NCBI GenBank assembly: GCA_964059195.1
Contig: CAXKWD010000009.1
Span: forward strand, 86,711,432 to 86,775,431
DNA from: Ectobius pallidus
Lineage: Eukaryota > Arthropoda > Insecta > Blattodea > Ectobiidae
DNA: 64,000 bases
Direction of reading: 5' to 3'
Shown here: one piece after another, positions 24,630-36,476 of the stretch
How positions within the stretch are numbered: position 1 is the stretch's first letter
How the letters are laid out: each line of letters starts with the position of its first letter
Position numbers and translations under genes: made by a program
The notes under the pieces: generated by a model
The model's input: only the letters and a program-made list of their open reading frames with translations
Told to the model about the DNA's origin: nothing
Databases searched by the model: none

Positions 24630-24758
24630 TTACACAAAACTGTATGTATTCTCCACAGCTCTCCCAGCACTAACAGAACCTCCTGAGCCACTCTGTCTTT
24701 CTTGCAGCCGCTCCATGGACTCCGTACGTGTGCGTATCGTGCCCCCATGTGTAACCAC
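24630..24758 (-). CDS. Lnk: SH2B/Lnk adaptor, last coding exon with C-terminal Tyr motif
   Basis: A 42-codon terminal exon plus TAA, entered in phase 0 after a TTTTTCAG acceptor. It encodes VVTHGGTIRTRTESMERLQE, then a Ser/Gly stretch, and ends GRAVENTYSFV. The C-terminal AVEN-x-YSF motif matches the conserved tail of vertebrate APS/SH2B proteins, where the phosphorylated Tyr recruits Cbl (family knowledge). Here it is Tyr446, codon 24642-24644. Its presence after a 14.2 kb intron strongly supports the exon. No ATG-initiated ORF marks it, so it was found only by reading for the tail motif with an in-phase acceptor. Confidence 0.9.
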   Translation of the reverse strand: MVTHGGTIRTRTESMERLQERQSGSGGSVSAGRAVENTYSFV

Positions 24759-25251
24759 CTGAAAAATTTAATTCATATATGTAAAAACCTTAAGCATGGA
24801 ATCATAAATCCTGCACAAAAGGGTAATAATTGTGAACTTTAGAGGGAAAAAATGTTAAAAAATCACTGAAAATAATACCAGGCTCTTCTAGTCAGAAAAC
24901 TTAAAAACTATTTGGTGCAACATGCCATGAAGGGACTATGCCTACCATCTGACTTCTACCTCTGGCTTTTAACATCAATGAAAACAGAAGAACAAGATTA
25001 ATGGGTTCTTATTGACTCTTCATTATTTAACTCAGTTTTTACATTGCTTTAGAACATCTTCTGACAGCCAAATACAAATACTAGACAATCATATGTATTG
25101 ACAAATGCCATTCTATACTATCTATTGTCCTCTTCTTAACTGTCTGTCCTTTATTGTGTAACTCCCTTCTTCCACGTTCTTGGAGGTCATCCACTTTTTC
25201 CTCCCTTTGCTGTCATTCACTCGAGAGCATTGTTTATTTATTCATTTTTAA

Positions 25252-25702
25252 TTGCCAGAACGGTACTTTCTGAGATTGTGTGGTGGATAGGAAAATGTCT
25301 GTTTGTCGGTCCGTGTGTCTGTTAAATACGCTTTATTGGATTTTCATGAATCTTGATATTTGCATTTATAACGTCCATGGGAAGAAGCCTATTGATATTG
25401 GATCAAATTGGTTGACTGGTACCAGAGTAATGCCCAATTTAGTGCCTATTTTATGGTAATATATTAGAAAGAATTTATCAATTGCATATCAGTTAGTTTT
25501 GACAAATAACACACCCACATATTCCTTCACATATGCTTATCAAATTAGACCTTTATTCTTCTGTAAGCCCTGCTTAATGAATCGATCTGGAGGTTAACTC
25601 GGAAATCGATTAAAATAATAACTTATTTTCTGCATAATTGCAATTATCACTGATTGAACATAAGCATTCTGGCACTTTGTTACATCAGTTTACCTGATTT
25701 TA
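25252..25702 (+). mobile_element. Dispersed repeat family A, short copy (natural empty site)
   Basis: Same ends and order as 232-1225 + 3281-3592 but internally shorter. It lacks the 2.05 kb insertion, retaining TCACATATGCTTATCAAA at the insertion point. It lies in the 14.2 kb intron of the SH2B gene. Confidence 0.65.
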
Positions 25703-26046
25703 TTTAGTCATTCATTTTTAATTGTTTATGTTATTTACAGGTCTTTTAACTTTGATAGGCCATTTAGGCCTTTTTTTAAATACAAATATCTATTTTTCTA
25801 AAGTCAAGGATAAGTCAATTTTTATGTGAATTCTATAGGTTTTAAAGAGCATTATAAAATCAAATGTGACCATTTTCAGTGGTTCTAGAGAAGGGAACAC
25901 AGCGTGCAGAGTGTCATAGCATCCTCATAGGGAAAACTGTAAAAAAATATTTTATTTTGTAAGATACCCATGAAATAGAAGGAAATTAATCATAAAATCA
26001 GACATTTGATTTTACCAAAAAATACGGTCCCTAGGGATCAGGTATG
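25703..26046. other. Intron sequence, nothing recognised
   Basis: AT-rich, no features seen. Confidence 0.5.
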
Positions 26047-26048
26047 TA

Positions 26049-27237
26049 CAGTTGGTCAAATAAAAAACGTCGGGACTCGTATGCAGTTAAAATTAAAGTT
26101 TTAACGCATTAGTTCACAAGTTTCCTATAAAAGACATAAAATACAGGTCATCTTGGAACATATGAGGCCATGCGACCGGAGGGGAAAAATGAACAACACG
26201 GAAAGCGCAACACACGATATTCAAAATAATATATTTTCATAATTCATTTTGCTTTGTGTCATGGCACCACATACAAATGCTAGCTTGAGAGAAAGTGTAG
26301 TTAGGGCTGTAATTGACCTGCATTTTTCACAAAGAGCAGCTCAGAGGTGGGCAATGCGACTGAAAGTTTTCATAGGAAACGTGGATCCGGCTGGCCGCGT
26401 ATTTCGACGCTGGATCAAGATGCTAGATTGGTCGCAGAAGTTGAAAATAAGTTATTATTTTAATCAATTTCCGAGTTAAGCTCCAGATCGATCCATACTG
26501 CTGTATCCATGAAAGCTACTGCTCAATTCCCTGGCCACCTTCAAACAATTAGGAACCGGGTATGTTTCTTATTAATTTATGCCACAGATACGCATTTGTA
26601 GTAAAATCATACTTTCTTTCTTGCTTTTTTTGTATGTGTCCAAAATTCGACACCAACAATTCATTAGAAGAAATTATTATTTTATTCCAGTCATTGCTGC
26701 GTTTGAAAAAATAAACATAAATAAAAATAAAAAATATATATATGAAACCACTAAGGATCGAACCCTAGTTGCACACGTTCAATTCCGATGTGTTGACCAT
26801 TACGCTATTGCGAACAGATGAGAATAGCCTACATAATTCTGATGAGATTGTAATATCCAAGCTTGAAAATACGATTAAGCCAAAGTTATTGATTTTGCAC
26901 TACAAGCACCGGTATTATAAAATAAAATCTTTAAAAAATGCTCCTTGAATAAACATATTCTTCGCGAATAATTATTATTAATTATTATTAATTATTAATT
27001 ATTATTCATTATTAATATTATAAGAACTTGGACGCAAGAATATGGCGGATATGAGGCATATAGCCACAGCCTTCTATATATGTTCGTTTTGGAACAAAAC
27101 TGACTAAATAATCAAGAAAATACAGGGATAGACAAGAGGCAGGTGTGAACCTAACCTTAAGTCTTCCTGTACATGCGCATATGCTCGTTCGTGATACTTT
27201 ATCAAAAGCCGGCCGACGTTTTTTATTTGACCGACTG
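26049..27237 (+). mobile_element. Decayed Tc1/mariner-like element with transposase N-terminus
   Basis: Inverted ends CAGTTGGTCAAATAAAAAAC and GTTTTTTATTTGACCGACTG, with TA duplications (26047-26048, 27238-27239). The plus frame 26249-26479 has TNASLRESVVRAVIDLHFSQ (HTH). A +1 shift then gives GWPRISTLDQDARLVAEVEN, the GRPR-type linker of Tc1-like transposases. The rest is eroded and a tRNA-like block sits at about 26746. Inactive. Confidence 0.8.
26746..26820 (-). repeat. tRNA-like sequence (SINE head or tRNA pseudogene)
   Basis: Minus strand: TAGCGTAATGGTCAACACA (A box) and AGGGTTCGATCCTTAGTGG (B box and T arm) at tRNA spacing. The acceptor stem is not convincingly paired, so a functional tRNA is unlikely. 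Confidence 0.5.
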
Positions 27238-27697
27238 TACTAACATGTAAGTTATACTCAAATCTAATGAGCCTTCAATTTTAATGCACACCATAATTTT
27301 GGAGACTAGATTTTGACAAACAAAAAAAATGCAATAGCACCAAATAAATGGAGTATGTACAGGAAGGAAGGAAATGGGGAAAAGCCAATACCTACACAAG
27401 GCATTTTTAAAAAGCAGCACAATTACTAAAAAATAATAGGGTTTATCTGATAAGTGTGAATGCTGATAATATTATTAGTCAGAGATAGGGTGGCCAGACG
27501 TCCGGCTTTTGGCCGGAAGCCGGACTGTAAGGCTTTTTGCTAAGCAGTCCTCCATCCGGCGCGGCTTTATGCCGGACGTTGATTTGTCCCCCTTTTCGAG
27601 ACTCTGATGGATCGGTAAAGCATATTAATAAAATTTGTATTTTCCCGTATGTTCCTGCCAATCCTAAGGTTGGCACGCTTGTCTATACGATGATAGT

Positions 27698-28164
27698 TAG
27701 GGGGCGGATTTCTATGACATGTCATATTTTTCCCCTTTGCATTATTTCAGGTTCCCGACTAATTTAAACCCGATTCCAAGCATCCTAGTGAAAATGGAAC
27801 GGCTTTTATTGTGCATATAACTGCATATTTAGGAAATTTTCAACTATTGTAGCAAATTTAGTATGAATATGCATATTTAGGTAATATTTTTGACATATTT
27901 GTGTGCATATTAAAGAAATGTTGAAGTTTCATATCATATTTTGTAAATTTTGCATTATAATGATACTTTTTGAGAATTTACAGATATTTTAAATAATTAA
28001 CACTATATTTTAATAAAATGTATTGTAATGAAACTTAAAAAAATATACACAATGTGTAAGTTGTAAAGACATATTTTAGATTTTATTGGTCATATTTTAA
28101 TGTTTTTTAGGTCATAAATGCATGCATATATCCTATTTTTTAGGTCATAGACATCCGCCCCCTA
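27698..28164. mobile_element. 467-bp hAT MITE nested in the 27.5 kb hAT
   Basis: Ends TAGGGGGCGGATTTCTATGA and TCATAGACATCCGCCCCCTA. Flanks ATGATAGT (27690-27697) and ATAATAGT (28165-28172) match 7 of 8. The interior repeats GCATATTTAGG-type words. Confidence 0.8.
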
Positions 28165-28248
28165 ATAATAGTGTACTATAATTTATTTTTTAGTACACGC
28201 TCTCTAAAACAGCTGCTTATCGGACTGGTAACACGCCGAAAAGCTGCA

Positions 28249-28334
28249 CTTTAAAGGACAAGTCCGCTAAAATTGCATAAAAGTGCATTCAAACTGCATT
28301 CAAAATGCAATTTTAGCGGCCTTGTCCTTTAAAG
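28249..28334. repeat. Long hairpin (about 30-bp stem)
   Basis: CTTTAAAGGACAAG and CCGCTAAAATTGCAT at the left pair with ATGCAATTTTAGCGG and CTTGTCCTTTAAAG at the right, around a 26-nt loop, with one unpaired base per arm. Possibly a very small MITE. Confidence 0.85.
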
Positions 28335-28929
28335 TCGTCATGGCAATCTATAAACAAAACCCAGATGGCATTGACCAGTCACACCAACTTTAACATGGAT
28401 TTACGCATATAATTGGTCATAAAACAACAAATTTAAGCCAACACGTTTCTTTATGATAATCAGAAACTTTACCAGGATTTTTCGCAAAACACGGTAGCCC
28501 ACTTCATCATATGACAACAAATATAAGCCAACAACTTTTCACATTTTGGTTCACTTGAAAAACATTCCTTACCATGGACGAACAGCATTTAAATGCCGTA
28601 ATATATCCCTTCTCATAGCCTATTTCTGCCGTGAAGTTGCTGGTAGCAGCTCCAATTCAATTTTTCTGGCTTGGATTGAAATTTCCTCGGTATTATCATT
28701 TATATTTTCACAAGCTTTTCATAAATACTAGTTGGTATGCAAAATTGTTTACAAACAAGGAACTCATAGATGCATTTGTTATTGCTACGTACGGTCATTG
28801 CTGTTTTATGATCTAGATGGCCATGACCAGATAACTTAAACTGCCTTTCATTATAATTAATTATACGGTATTTTTGTTTTATTTCATATAATTTATAGAA
28901 CTTTTACTAAAAAATATTGTATGCACCAC

Positions 28930-29014
28930 GTACGCAAAAACTTTAGCGGACTCATCCAGTATTTCAGCCTCGGCCGCTATACTAGATTCGTCCGCTAAAG
29001 CGTTATTTTGCGTA
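28930..29014. repeat. Second hairpin sharing TTTAGCGGAC words
   Basis: GTACGCAAAAACTTTAGCGGAC pairs with GTCCGCTAAAGCGTTATTTTGCGTAC, with small bulges. The inner AGTAT...ATACT also pairs. The shared GTCCGCTAAA core links it to 28249-28334. Confidence 0.75.
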
Positions 29015-29189
29015 CTTGATACATAAATAGCTATTATATAAATGCAGTTATTGAGTAAAATTAGTCAGGGATATACCCTGTAATATCTGCTGTCCAACCG
29101 TCCGTGCCCGAAGTTTTACACTATGCTAGATTACCAAAGAAGTGTGTCCTCCATTCTGACATTTTAGAAATGGCCACCCTAGTCAGAGA

Positions 29190-30229
29190 ACATTATCGCA
29201 TTTATAAAAGGCTGAGCAGACATACATTAACGTTTGGGGAAAAAGCTAGTTCTCGTTTCGATTTCCTATTTTCTTGTAACATTTATTGGAGGATGATGAT
29301 GAATGAACTTCACAAAAAAGTTTCACTACACCTAGACTTACCATTCATCCAGGATTAGCCCAGACAGTCCTGGACCAGGGTGATGTCCTGGGTTTTGAGA
29401 ATTACAACAGTGTCATTCACTGAAGCTTCTATTTTTCACTTTTTTGGAATTAGGTGTAGTCAAAGAACATCAATATCTCCTCATTGAACATCTGTGCACA
29501 TTGTCCTTATTATTAAAGAACATTCAAATTTATTATTAATTTGGTCATTCTGGATTGCTGGGAACAACTTCCCATCTCTAGTGACTTCTGTATTGTCCAA
29601 ATGATGCGATTTTGAGGAACCATCATTATGGGAAACACAATGATAAATTATGTATACATTAAAATTCAAATTTTTGTTATGTTATAATGTTCATATTATT
29701 TATTCTTTGTTTCTTCTTGTCACTTTGGCGGATGAATCTAGAATCCAATACAGAATGAGTCAGCTAAGTTTCTGCGTAACAGAATGAGTCATAAGTTTCT
29801 GCATACCTTTTGCACACAATAATTTTCAATAGAAATTCTTTAATTTTAAAGCTAATGAGCTCAGTTTTCACACCTTTTCAATGATCTTGCATAAAGAAAA
29901 CAAAGATATGGCGTTAGCATCTTAGTGCAAATGGCTTGGCTTGCTTTGGATTTGTTTCTTTTTCTTAAAAATGCTTTAAAAACATTGTTAAAGTAATAAT
30001 TTCGATTAATTCAACTAAACATATTTACTACAATTGGAATTACATGTCATTATTATCATATTTTCCGCAACGAAACGTTATGCTTTGTTAAAAGAAGAAA
30101 CTCTTACAAGAGGCTCATCTGAACTCATTCTGCTCAACTGCCAGTTTAGTGTAGTGGTTAAAATGACTGACTGGGAATAAAAACATTGCATGTTCCAGTT
30201 GTGCTCCAATTACTTTCAACATCAAATAT
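29190..30229. other. Intron sequence; one weak tRNA-like patch at about 30130-30200
   Basis: TTTAGTGTAGTGGTTAAAATGAC near 30142 resembles an A box with a poor B box after it. Otherwise nothing recognised. Confidence 0.35.
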
Positions 30230-30635
30230 TTACTATGTTTCCATGCAGAATTAAGATTGATCTGAACACGATTCCATTCCAATACGATCCCGTTTTCATG
30301 TAAAACTTTCGATCCCATATTGAAAACAACATTTCCGAGAGAACCCACAGAATGCGCTAGTCCCACATTCCACGACCAATGGAACTCTTCTCGCCACACA
30401 CAAGAATGTCACGAGGACATTGAGGACCAATGAAATGTCTGATTAGCGTATTGAGATCGAACTGAATACAGGTAGTGTTTTCATGGCGTTTGAATACGAT
30501 CTCAGTCCGATCCGATCCTACTTTTTAGGGGGATTGACCTTGAGACTCAGATCGATCTGAGGTTCCGTTTTTATGACAATTTCATTCCTGTAAGAGGATT
30601 CAGATCGATCTGAATTCTGCATGAAAACGTAGTAA
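30230..30635. mobile_element. About 400-bp TIR element with GATCGATCTGA motifs
   Basis: Left end TTACTATGTTTCCATGCAGA and right end TCTGCATGAAAACGTAGTAA are inverted. Subterminal AGATTGATCTGAA and TTCAGATCGATCTGAA continue the symmetry. GATCGATCTGA / GATCCGATCC words recur inside. Target duplication unclear. Confidence 0.7.
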
Positions 30636-31000
30636 TTGTTATCATCAAATTATTTCTTGACTATAAGATGTCCAAATTACAACCCTCCTTTATAATATTA
30701 ACCTATACATATAAAACACATATAAAAGTAAATTCACTGGAAGACACCATAGAGCCATCTAGGTGCCACAGTTGGAACTAGTTGAAAGGTCGCCATGGCA
30801 ACCTTCATGACCAAGGCTACTAAAATTAACTTTAGCAGCCTAGCCCAACAAAGTGCTACTTCAGGGTGTGTTAACAGTTCAAGAAGCAGCTGTTTTAGAG
30901 AGTGTATACTAAAAAATAATTATTTGAAACATCATCACTGCAAAGAAGTAAGTACAGTTAATTGTGATCATTTCCCTACAGGTTGATTCTCAAGTTCTTA

Positions 31001-32015
31001 CCTGGTTTTGGGGGCAGATAGAACTGAAATACAAAACATCAACATGAACCCCCTACAGCCAAAACAATGTCTGACTGGCTGCTTGTGTGATGAAAACAAA
31101 CATGCTGGCCGAGCGTGTTACTGGTTCAATGTACCTGATAAAGTTGCCAGTTTTTGAAAATGAAAATAAGGGAGATTTTACAATCGACATAATTCTACAA
31201 TGTAGTTTAACATTGGCAAAGTTTTTAAGTCGACTGTGAGTCTGAGGCTGTGTTTATGCAACATTGACTTAACATGAATACAAACACTTATTTTCAGTCA
31301 AAACTTTGTTTATATTTCTCAACAGATTTTCAATCATTTTCAGTATTCTCATTTTGTTAATCTGCAACTCTGATCTGATCAATTAAGCACTATTCCTATT
31401 TCTTATAGCCGTGTATTTGTGTTCATTAAAGAGAAAATTCTCTCTGTATGTGTATTCAACCTTTGTTATCAACCTAAGCAAATCAAACACGGAAACAATT
31501 TACTGCCAACCAATTAGGCCTATTTCAAAGTTATGTACAGGAAGTATGTCTAACAATCTTAAGTCAAATATTATTGTTTATGCAAAACTAAAAAAAAATA
31601 TATTTTAGTGCAAAAACTTGAATCATTCAAAACTTATACAAAATGGGATCGGCAATCCTAGTATCTAAATATACTTCAACATTGGTTAATGCCACAATTA
31701 TATGCAGTTAGTCAGAATTTTAATAAATTTAATCAATTACATGAGTGATTACAAGTCACCTGACCTAACCCCCATGTGATTTTTTCTTACGAGGTTGCCA
31801 CATGATTTAGTGTAGCTGCAAGAAAGGATCACTCATGCAATCGCTGATATTGACCATCAGATGTTGGGACATGAGCGGCAAGAGCTTGATTACACGATTG
31901 ATGTCTGCCACGGCACCAACAGAGGACATATGGAATACCTGGAAAGGTATGTAGCAAACTTGATGTAAAAGTTTTTGCTATGATTGTTATGGTTTTATCG
32001 ACTCCCAAAACCTGG
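31001..32015 (+). mobile_element. Decayed mariner-type element with transposase C-terminus
   Basis: Imperfect 29-bp inverted ends CCTGGTTTTGGGGGCAGATA and the complement ending CCCAAAACCTGG, with TA at 30999-31000 and 32016-32017. Within it, 31822-31968 encodes ERITHAIADIDHQMLGHERQ then ELDYTIDVCHGTNRGHMEYL before TAA, the usual end of IS630/mariner-type insect transposases. Just upstream, SPDLTP (about 31767) is separated by a one-base shift from CDFFLRG, which carries the third catalytic acidic residue. Dead copy. Confidence 0.75.
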
Positions 32016-32081
32016 TAAGGACTTTAGAATTAGAGTAAACACAGAACAACTCTGAACCTGAGGCGGAGCAGGCAGAATCAC

Positions 32082-32348
32082 GTGACGAGTGATAAGCTAA
32101 TGAGGTTGTTGCGGTGTTGTACAGTTAACGGACCGCGCTGCCTCGCTAAAGATATGTACTTCACTTATTCCTTTGTGCGCTCAAAATCTATTACATATAG
32201 GTCTTTTCTGAAATCACCGTTCGAAAGCTGTATTTATTTGGAAGCCGACTGTCCAAATACCATATCTGCACGATGCTCCGTTGAGGAGAAAACGGCTTAT
32301 TTAAAAATAATGCAATACCTTAAAACAATGCTTGCTTGTTCCTCTTAG
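32082..32348 (+). other. 88-residue open frame in a GC-richer patch, unrecognised
   Basis: Reads MTSDKLMRLLRCCTVNGPRC ... EEKTAYLKIMQYLKTMLACS. The surrounding 32050-32450 is richer in CpG than the rest of the intron. It may be a fragment of an unidentified repeat or a chance frame; no splice or homology support. Confidence 0.2.
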
Positions 32349-32449
32349 TGAGTAGGCATGCATCTACCTTCTCTATCTGTTAGACAGAGACAGCTGCACA
32401 GTGCTGAGCAGTCAACGCCACAAGTTGCGTAACATTCCATTGGCTTATC

Positions 32450-34850
32450 GTATGTTCAGAGTTGATTTGTGTTTAGTATAACCTTTATTTTGAACACACA
32501 TACATGAAAAACAATTTACCACCCATACAAAAAGCACTCTTGCAGGCTAGTGTCTAATTTGTATGGCCAAAGATGCCAACAGTACTGTGTCATAATGTTG
32601 ATGTAAGCTAAAATTGAACAAAAGCATCAGTTTAATAAGCTAAGTGCTTCTACATAAGCGTAAGAACATGTCAATAAATGTCTTTAGCTGCAGTGCGAGG
32701 CCAAGCAGTTTGTGTATTGCGTGTGAACAATCTCTAAAAGCAACAATCAGAATCCTCCCCAGTTAGAAATAACATCTTGGTAAATTAAGACATTTAAGAG
32801 TAAAGATAATATTCGTAAATTAACTAAAATGGTTATTAACAATTGAAAATGTGTAAGATAGTTAGAAAATATTTACATTTCAAGCACTGAACTACATGAT
32901 AAAGTACTACATAGCACTACACAAATGATAAAGACACAAATAAAGAATGAATATGAAAACAGGGAGAAGGTAAAAAAAAAAGAGAGAGAAACCATCACAC
33001 ACATAACACAATCACAGGAAAATAAAGCATTCATTAAATAGAAGAACAAGAATGGAGAATGTAGAAGGATGAGGTGATGATAAAAAAAAAAGGAAACAAC
33101 AGATTTGTGTAAACTTTTATAGATTGCCTTCCATTGGGCTGCTGCCATCCACCACCAAAATTCTCCTTCATAAAAATGGTATCTGAAGAAATATCAAATT
33201 AAGAAATGTTATAAACCAAGCCACAAACACTCTTTTCCTCTGGGGAGCACACTGATTGAATGTGATGAAAATCTTATAGAAACAGAGAAAAATCTGCATT
33301 AAGTGTAAAAGCAATACAAGCCACTTACATCGTCTGTGTTAGTACCAAAATTATACTAATGTTAACAACTTCCTTTTTCAAGTTGTTTTAACAAAAAAAT
33401 TACTCACATTATCAAGTCCAAAGTTACAGGCACCAATTGATTCGACCACAGCGAAGGCTCACACCTATGGAGGGATGCAACCATTAGCATTAACACACAA
33501 TGTAAGTGGCGTGCGTATCCTATTCAGCAGAATGTTTCTCTGCATTCAATCTGAAGACAATGCAAAAACTCCACATTCATATTAGAAGTGTGCTAGCGGC
33601 TCAAATGCCATACCCTAATTCCAAGCACAGTGTAGTCTAGTTCAAACCTAAAAAAAATTTGGAATTAAACTTCAGATAAGAAAACGAAATAACTGGTTTA
33701 GTTTCAATGACTAGAAGAAGAAAAGAAGATTTATTGTAAAACCACCTGTCCTCTAATGAGACTGACCACATGGATACAGAATACAGTAATTGAGGAGCGC
33801 TTTTTCAAAACTTGATAAAGTAAACATTTTGAGAAAATGAGTTATATATGAGACTGTATATTCTTTGTGCTACCAATACATCTGTGAAGTCAGATTTCAC
33901 ACAATCCGATAATTCACATTCCTACAGAAGAGGGAAAAAAGAGCATTTTTTTCAAATCGATAAAGTATACATACAACCCAGTCGTCTTAGTTAATGTACT
34001 GTACTTTCCAGCTTAAGGTTTTCTTTATACATACAAACAGCATGACCTCATAACTAATTTTTCAAATTAAACTTCCTGAAGTTCTGTGCTAAAAAAACAA
34101 TCCACTGTGTCAGCATATTACATCAGAAATTGCAGACATCTATGGAGGAAAATAAGCTGCGTTTATTTATTATTTTATCTGAATTCACCTGTGAAGCAGG
34201 TGTTGGATATCTTTCACAAGCTAGACATAGATGGAATGTAGGAAGCTTATTGTCTTCTTTCTTTTTGTTGACATGAACATGAAGTCCACCATTACTGACT
34301 CAGACAGGACATACTACAAGATGCTCCCATTGGCACAGCAAACACAACAGCCCCTTCAATACAAAATAAGTCCACAGAAATAATAAATAAATGATGCCAC
34401 AGAGAATAACAATCACTGTTGGTATAAGCACCATTTTCAGACTTCAAAGTGAGAGTAAATGCAGACACTGAAGAAAATTCCCGCAGCTGCGAACATACAG
34501 CCTTGAACATTGCCTACAGAAGATGTCTATCTTTCAAGATTCTGGCTGTGAAAACCTCGGAATGAAGAAAAACAGTGATACTTGATGTGATTAATAACAT
34601 TATGGAGTATATTCTTTAATTTTGTAATAATATTTTTGTCCCGTGCCGTTCTTTTAAACATATATATATATATATATATATTTGGCTTTCTTTCACCATG
34701 TAAATTCAAAATTGATACATTATACCTAGGCTTCTCTGGCCCATGGTGTGTTTCTGTGAGAGAATGTGGACGTATGATTGAATTTTAGACTGCCACATAA
34801 TAATAAAAGTTTACCGAACTACTGACCAAGACACTTACTATTTACGTAAT
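32450..34850. other. Intron sequence, nothing recognised beyond a (TA)n run
   Basis: (TA)n at about 34659-34681. The frames at 32873-33148 and 34292-34510 have no motif. Confidence 0.45.
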
Positions 34851-34851
34851 A

Positions 34852-36476
34852 CAGTGAGTCCCACTCAAGAGTTGGCCAACAACGCGGATTCCTGCGGCGC
34901 GGTGGGCATAGCTCCAACTCCCGGACGATCGGGTGAAATATCTATGGTAATAAAGCCGCGATCGGTGTAATGATTCAGGTTCTCACATTTATAGTTAAAA
35001 TTACAATGAAAATAAACATGTTCCTCATCACAAGAGATGTTGGAAATGTTCTCCTCTTGCATCCACACAATACTGGCACCTTTTTAGGAAATTTTGTTTC
35101 ACGCGCATAAGTTCAGCTTCCGAGATAGAGTTAATAGGGGATATTCTAAAAAAGTAAGCATAAAGTATGAGCGACTTCTTGCTGAGAAGTGTAGTCACTC
35201 ACAAGTTGTATGCTAAAAAACATTGCGACGACAGAAAGTTCTGACTCACCGGCTATCACTTTATGCTCACCCAACCTACATGAAACATGCACCTGCATAA
35301 ACAAACTTATGAAAATAGACAAGGGTCTTCTCGCATTGGGAGATGCCAGATCGTTATGAAGAGGAAGACAATTAATTCTTTCTGGTCTCTCTGAAGTTTA
35401 ACAAAGGAGGAACTTCATAGAATGGTCACTTACATCATCATATCAGATACCGCAATGGAAGAAGGACAGGACCACATAATCCACAATATTTTAGGATTAA
35501 ATTAGTTTAATGAAAATTTACCATAATCAGGGGTGCCCACCCCCCCAGAAACTTCATTGCTCACCCCCCCCCCCAAACTTCATTGCTCATCCCCAACCCA
35601 ATTGGCTGTCGACGAGAGCGCCCATATGATATTTTCTAGGGGGGGCAATTTTTTAATTAATTAATTTTTTGTCGCTTTAACTTCTTGGGCCACTTTGTAA
35701 CATTTTATTAATAATATAATAAGTGCAACAATGACGTAGCCAGAAAATAATTGCGGGGAGGGTTGAAAGTGCCGGGGGGGGGGGGATTTGGAATACCCCC
35801 CAAAAAGGGGGTCGGGGGTCCATCCCCAGAAAATTTTTAAATATTGAACTAATGAAAATCACATTTTACGCTATTTTAGCACAGAAAAACTAGTTACGAA
35901 ATTTGTTTACCATACTCGAAGACATGCCAATGTAAATAAGAAATCATTACCTAAGTGGAGGGTCCACCCCCGCAGTGGGTGGGGGAGTCCTCAGGCTTTT
36001 TATGCATACGACTGCAAGTGCAAACTTGAAATCTGCCAGTAAGAACTTCATACTCTTTTTTTTAGAATATCCCCCATTGTCTCTCGTGTTATTGTCTTTA
36101 AGTTCTTCTAATGTATGGGAAATTGACCTATACACTTTATTTTCTAAGTTTCCCCATAAATAATATTCACATACTGTTAGAAGAACTTAAAGACAATATC
36201 ACACAGGCCTATCACAAGAGAAATGAACTCTGTCTCGGAAGCTGAACTTATGCGCATGAAAGAAAATTTCCTAAAAATGTGCCAGTATTGTGTGGATGCA
36301 AGAGGAGAACATTTCCAACATCTCTTGTGATGAGGTACGTATTTATTTTCATTGTAATTTTAACTGTAAATGTGAGAACCTGAATCATTACAATCCCGAT
36401 CGCCCGGGAGTTGGAGCTGTGCCTGCCGTGCCACAGGAACCCGCGTCATTGGCCAACTCTTGCATGGGACTTACTG
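34852..36476. mobile_element. Palindromic mariner derivative 1 (inverted transposase 3' ends), interrupted
   Basis: Two roughly 300-bp arms, 34852-35136 (minus) and about 36178-36476 (plus), each carry the end of a mariner-type transposase (FLKxCQYCVDARGEHFQHLL followed by stop) plus its 3' terminal region. TA flanks both outer ends (34850-34851, 36477-36478). The outer TIR reads CAGTGAGTCCCACTCAAGAG. The central joint (about 36100-36175) matches that of the copy at 61238-61935. The left arm is split by a separate insertion at about 35137-36075. No 5' transposase half is present. Confidence 0.75.
35137..36075. mobile_element. TIR insertion inside the palindromic element
   Basis: GGGGATATTCTAAAAAAG at the left and CTTTTTTTTAGAATATCCCC at the right are inverted ends that interrupt the arm. 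The right continuation (TCTCTCGTGTTATTGTCTTT) resumes the arm. The interior holds long C and G runs (35563-35573, 35775-35786) and a GACGTAGCCAGAAAATA phrase typical of TE termini, so it may be composite. Confidence 0.6.

Larger units (their letters stand above)
27486..29181. mobile_element. 1.7 kb non-autonomous hAT element
   Basis: Ends TAGGGTGGCCAGACG (left) and GAAATGGCCACCCTA (right). A perfect 8-bp target duplication GTCAGAGA lies at 27478-27485 and 29182-29189, diagnostic of hAT transposition. The interior has no transposase frame. It hosts a second hAT MITE (27698-28164) and two strong hairpins (28249-28334, 28930-29014). Confidence 0.85.

Noticed and set aside
26746..26820. Functional tRNA gene
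   Set aside because: A and B boxes present but no convincing acceptor or anticodon pairing; sits within a decayed transposon.
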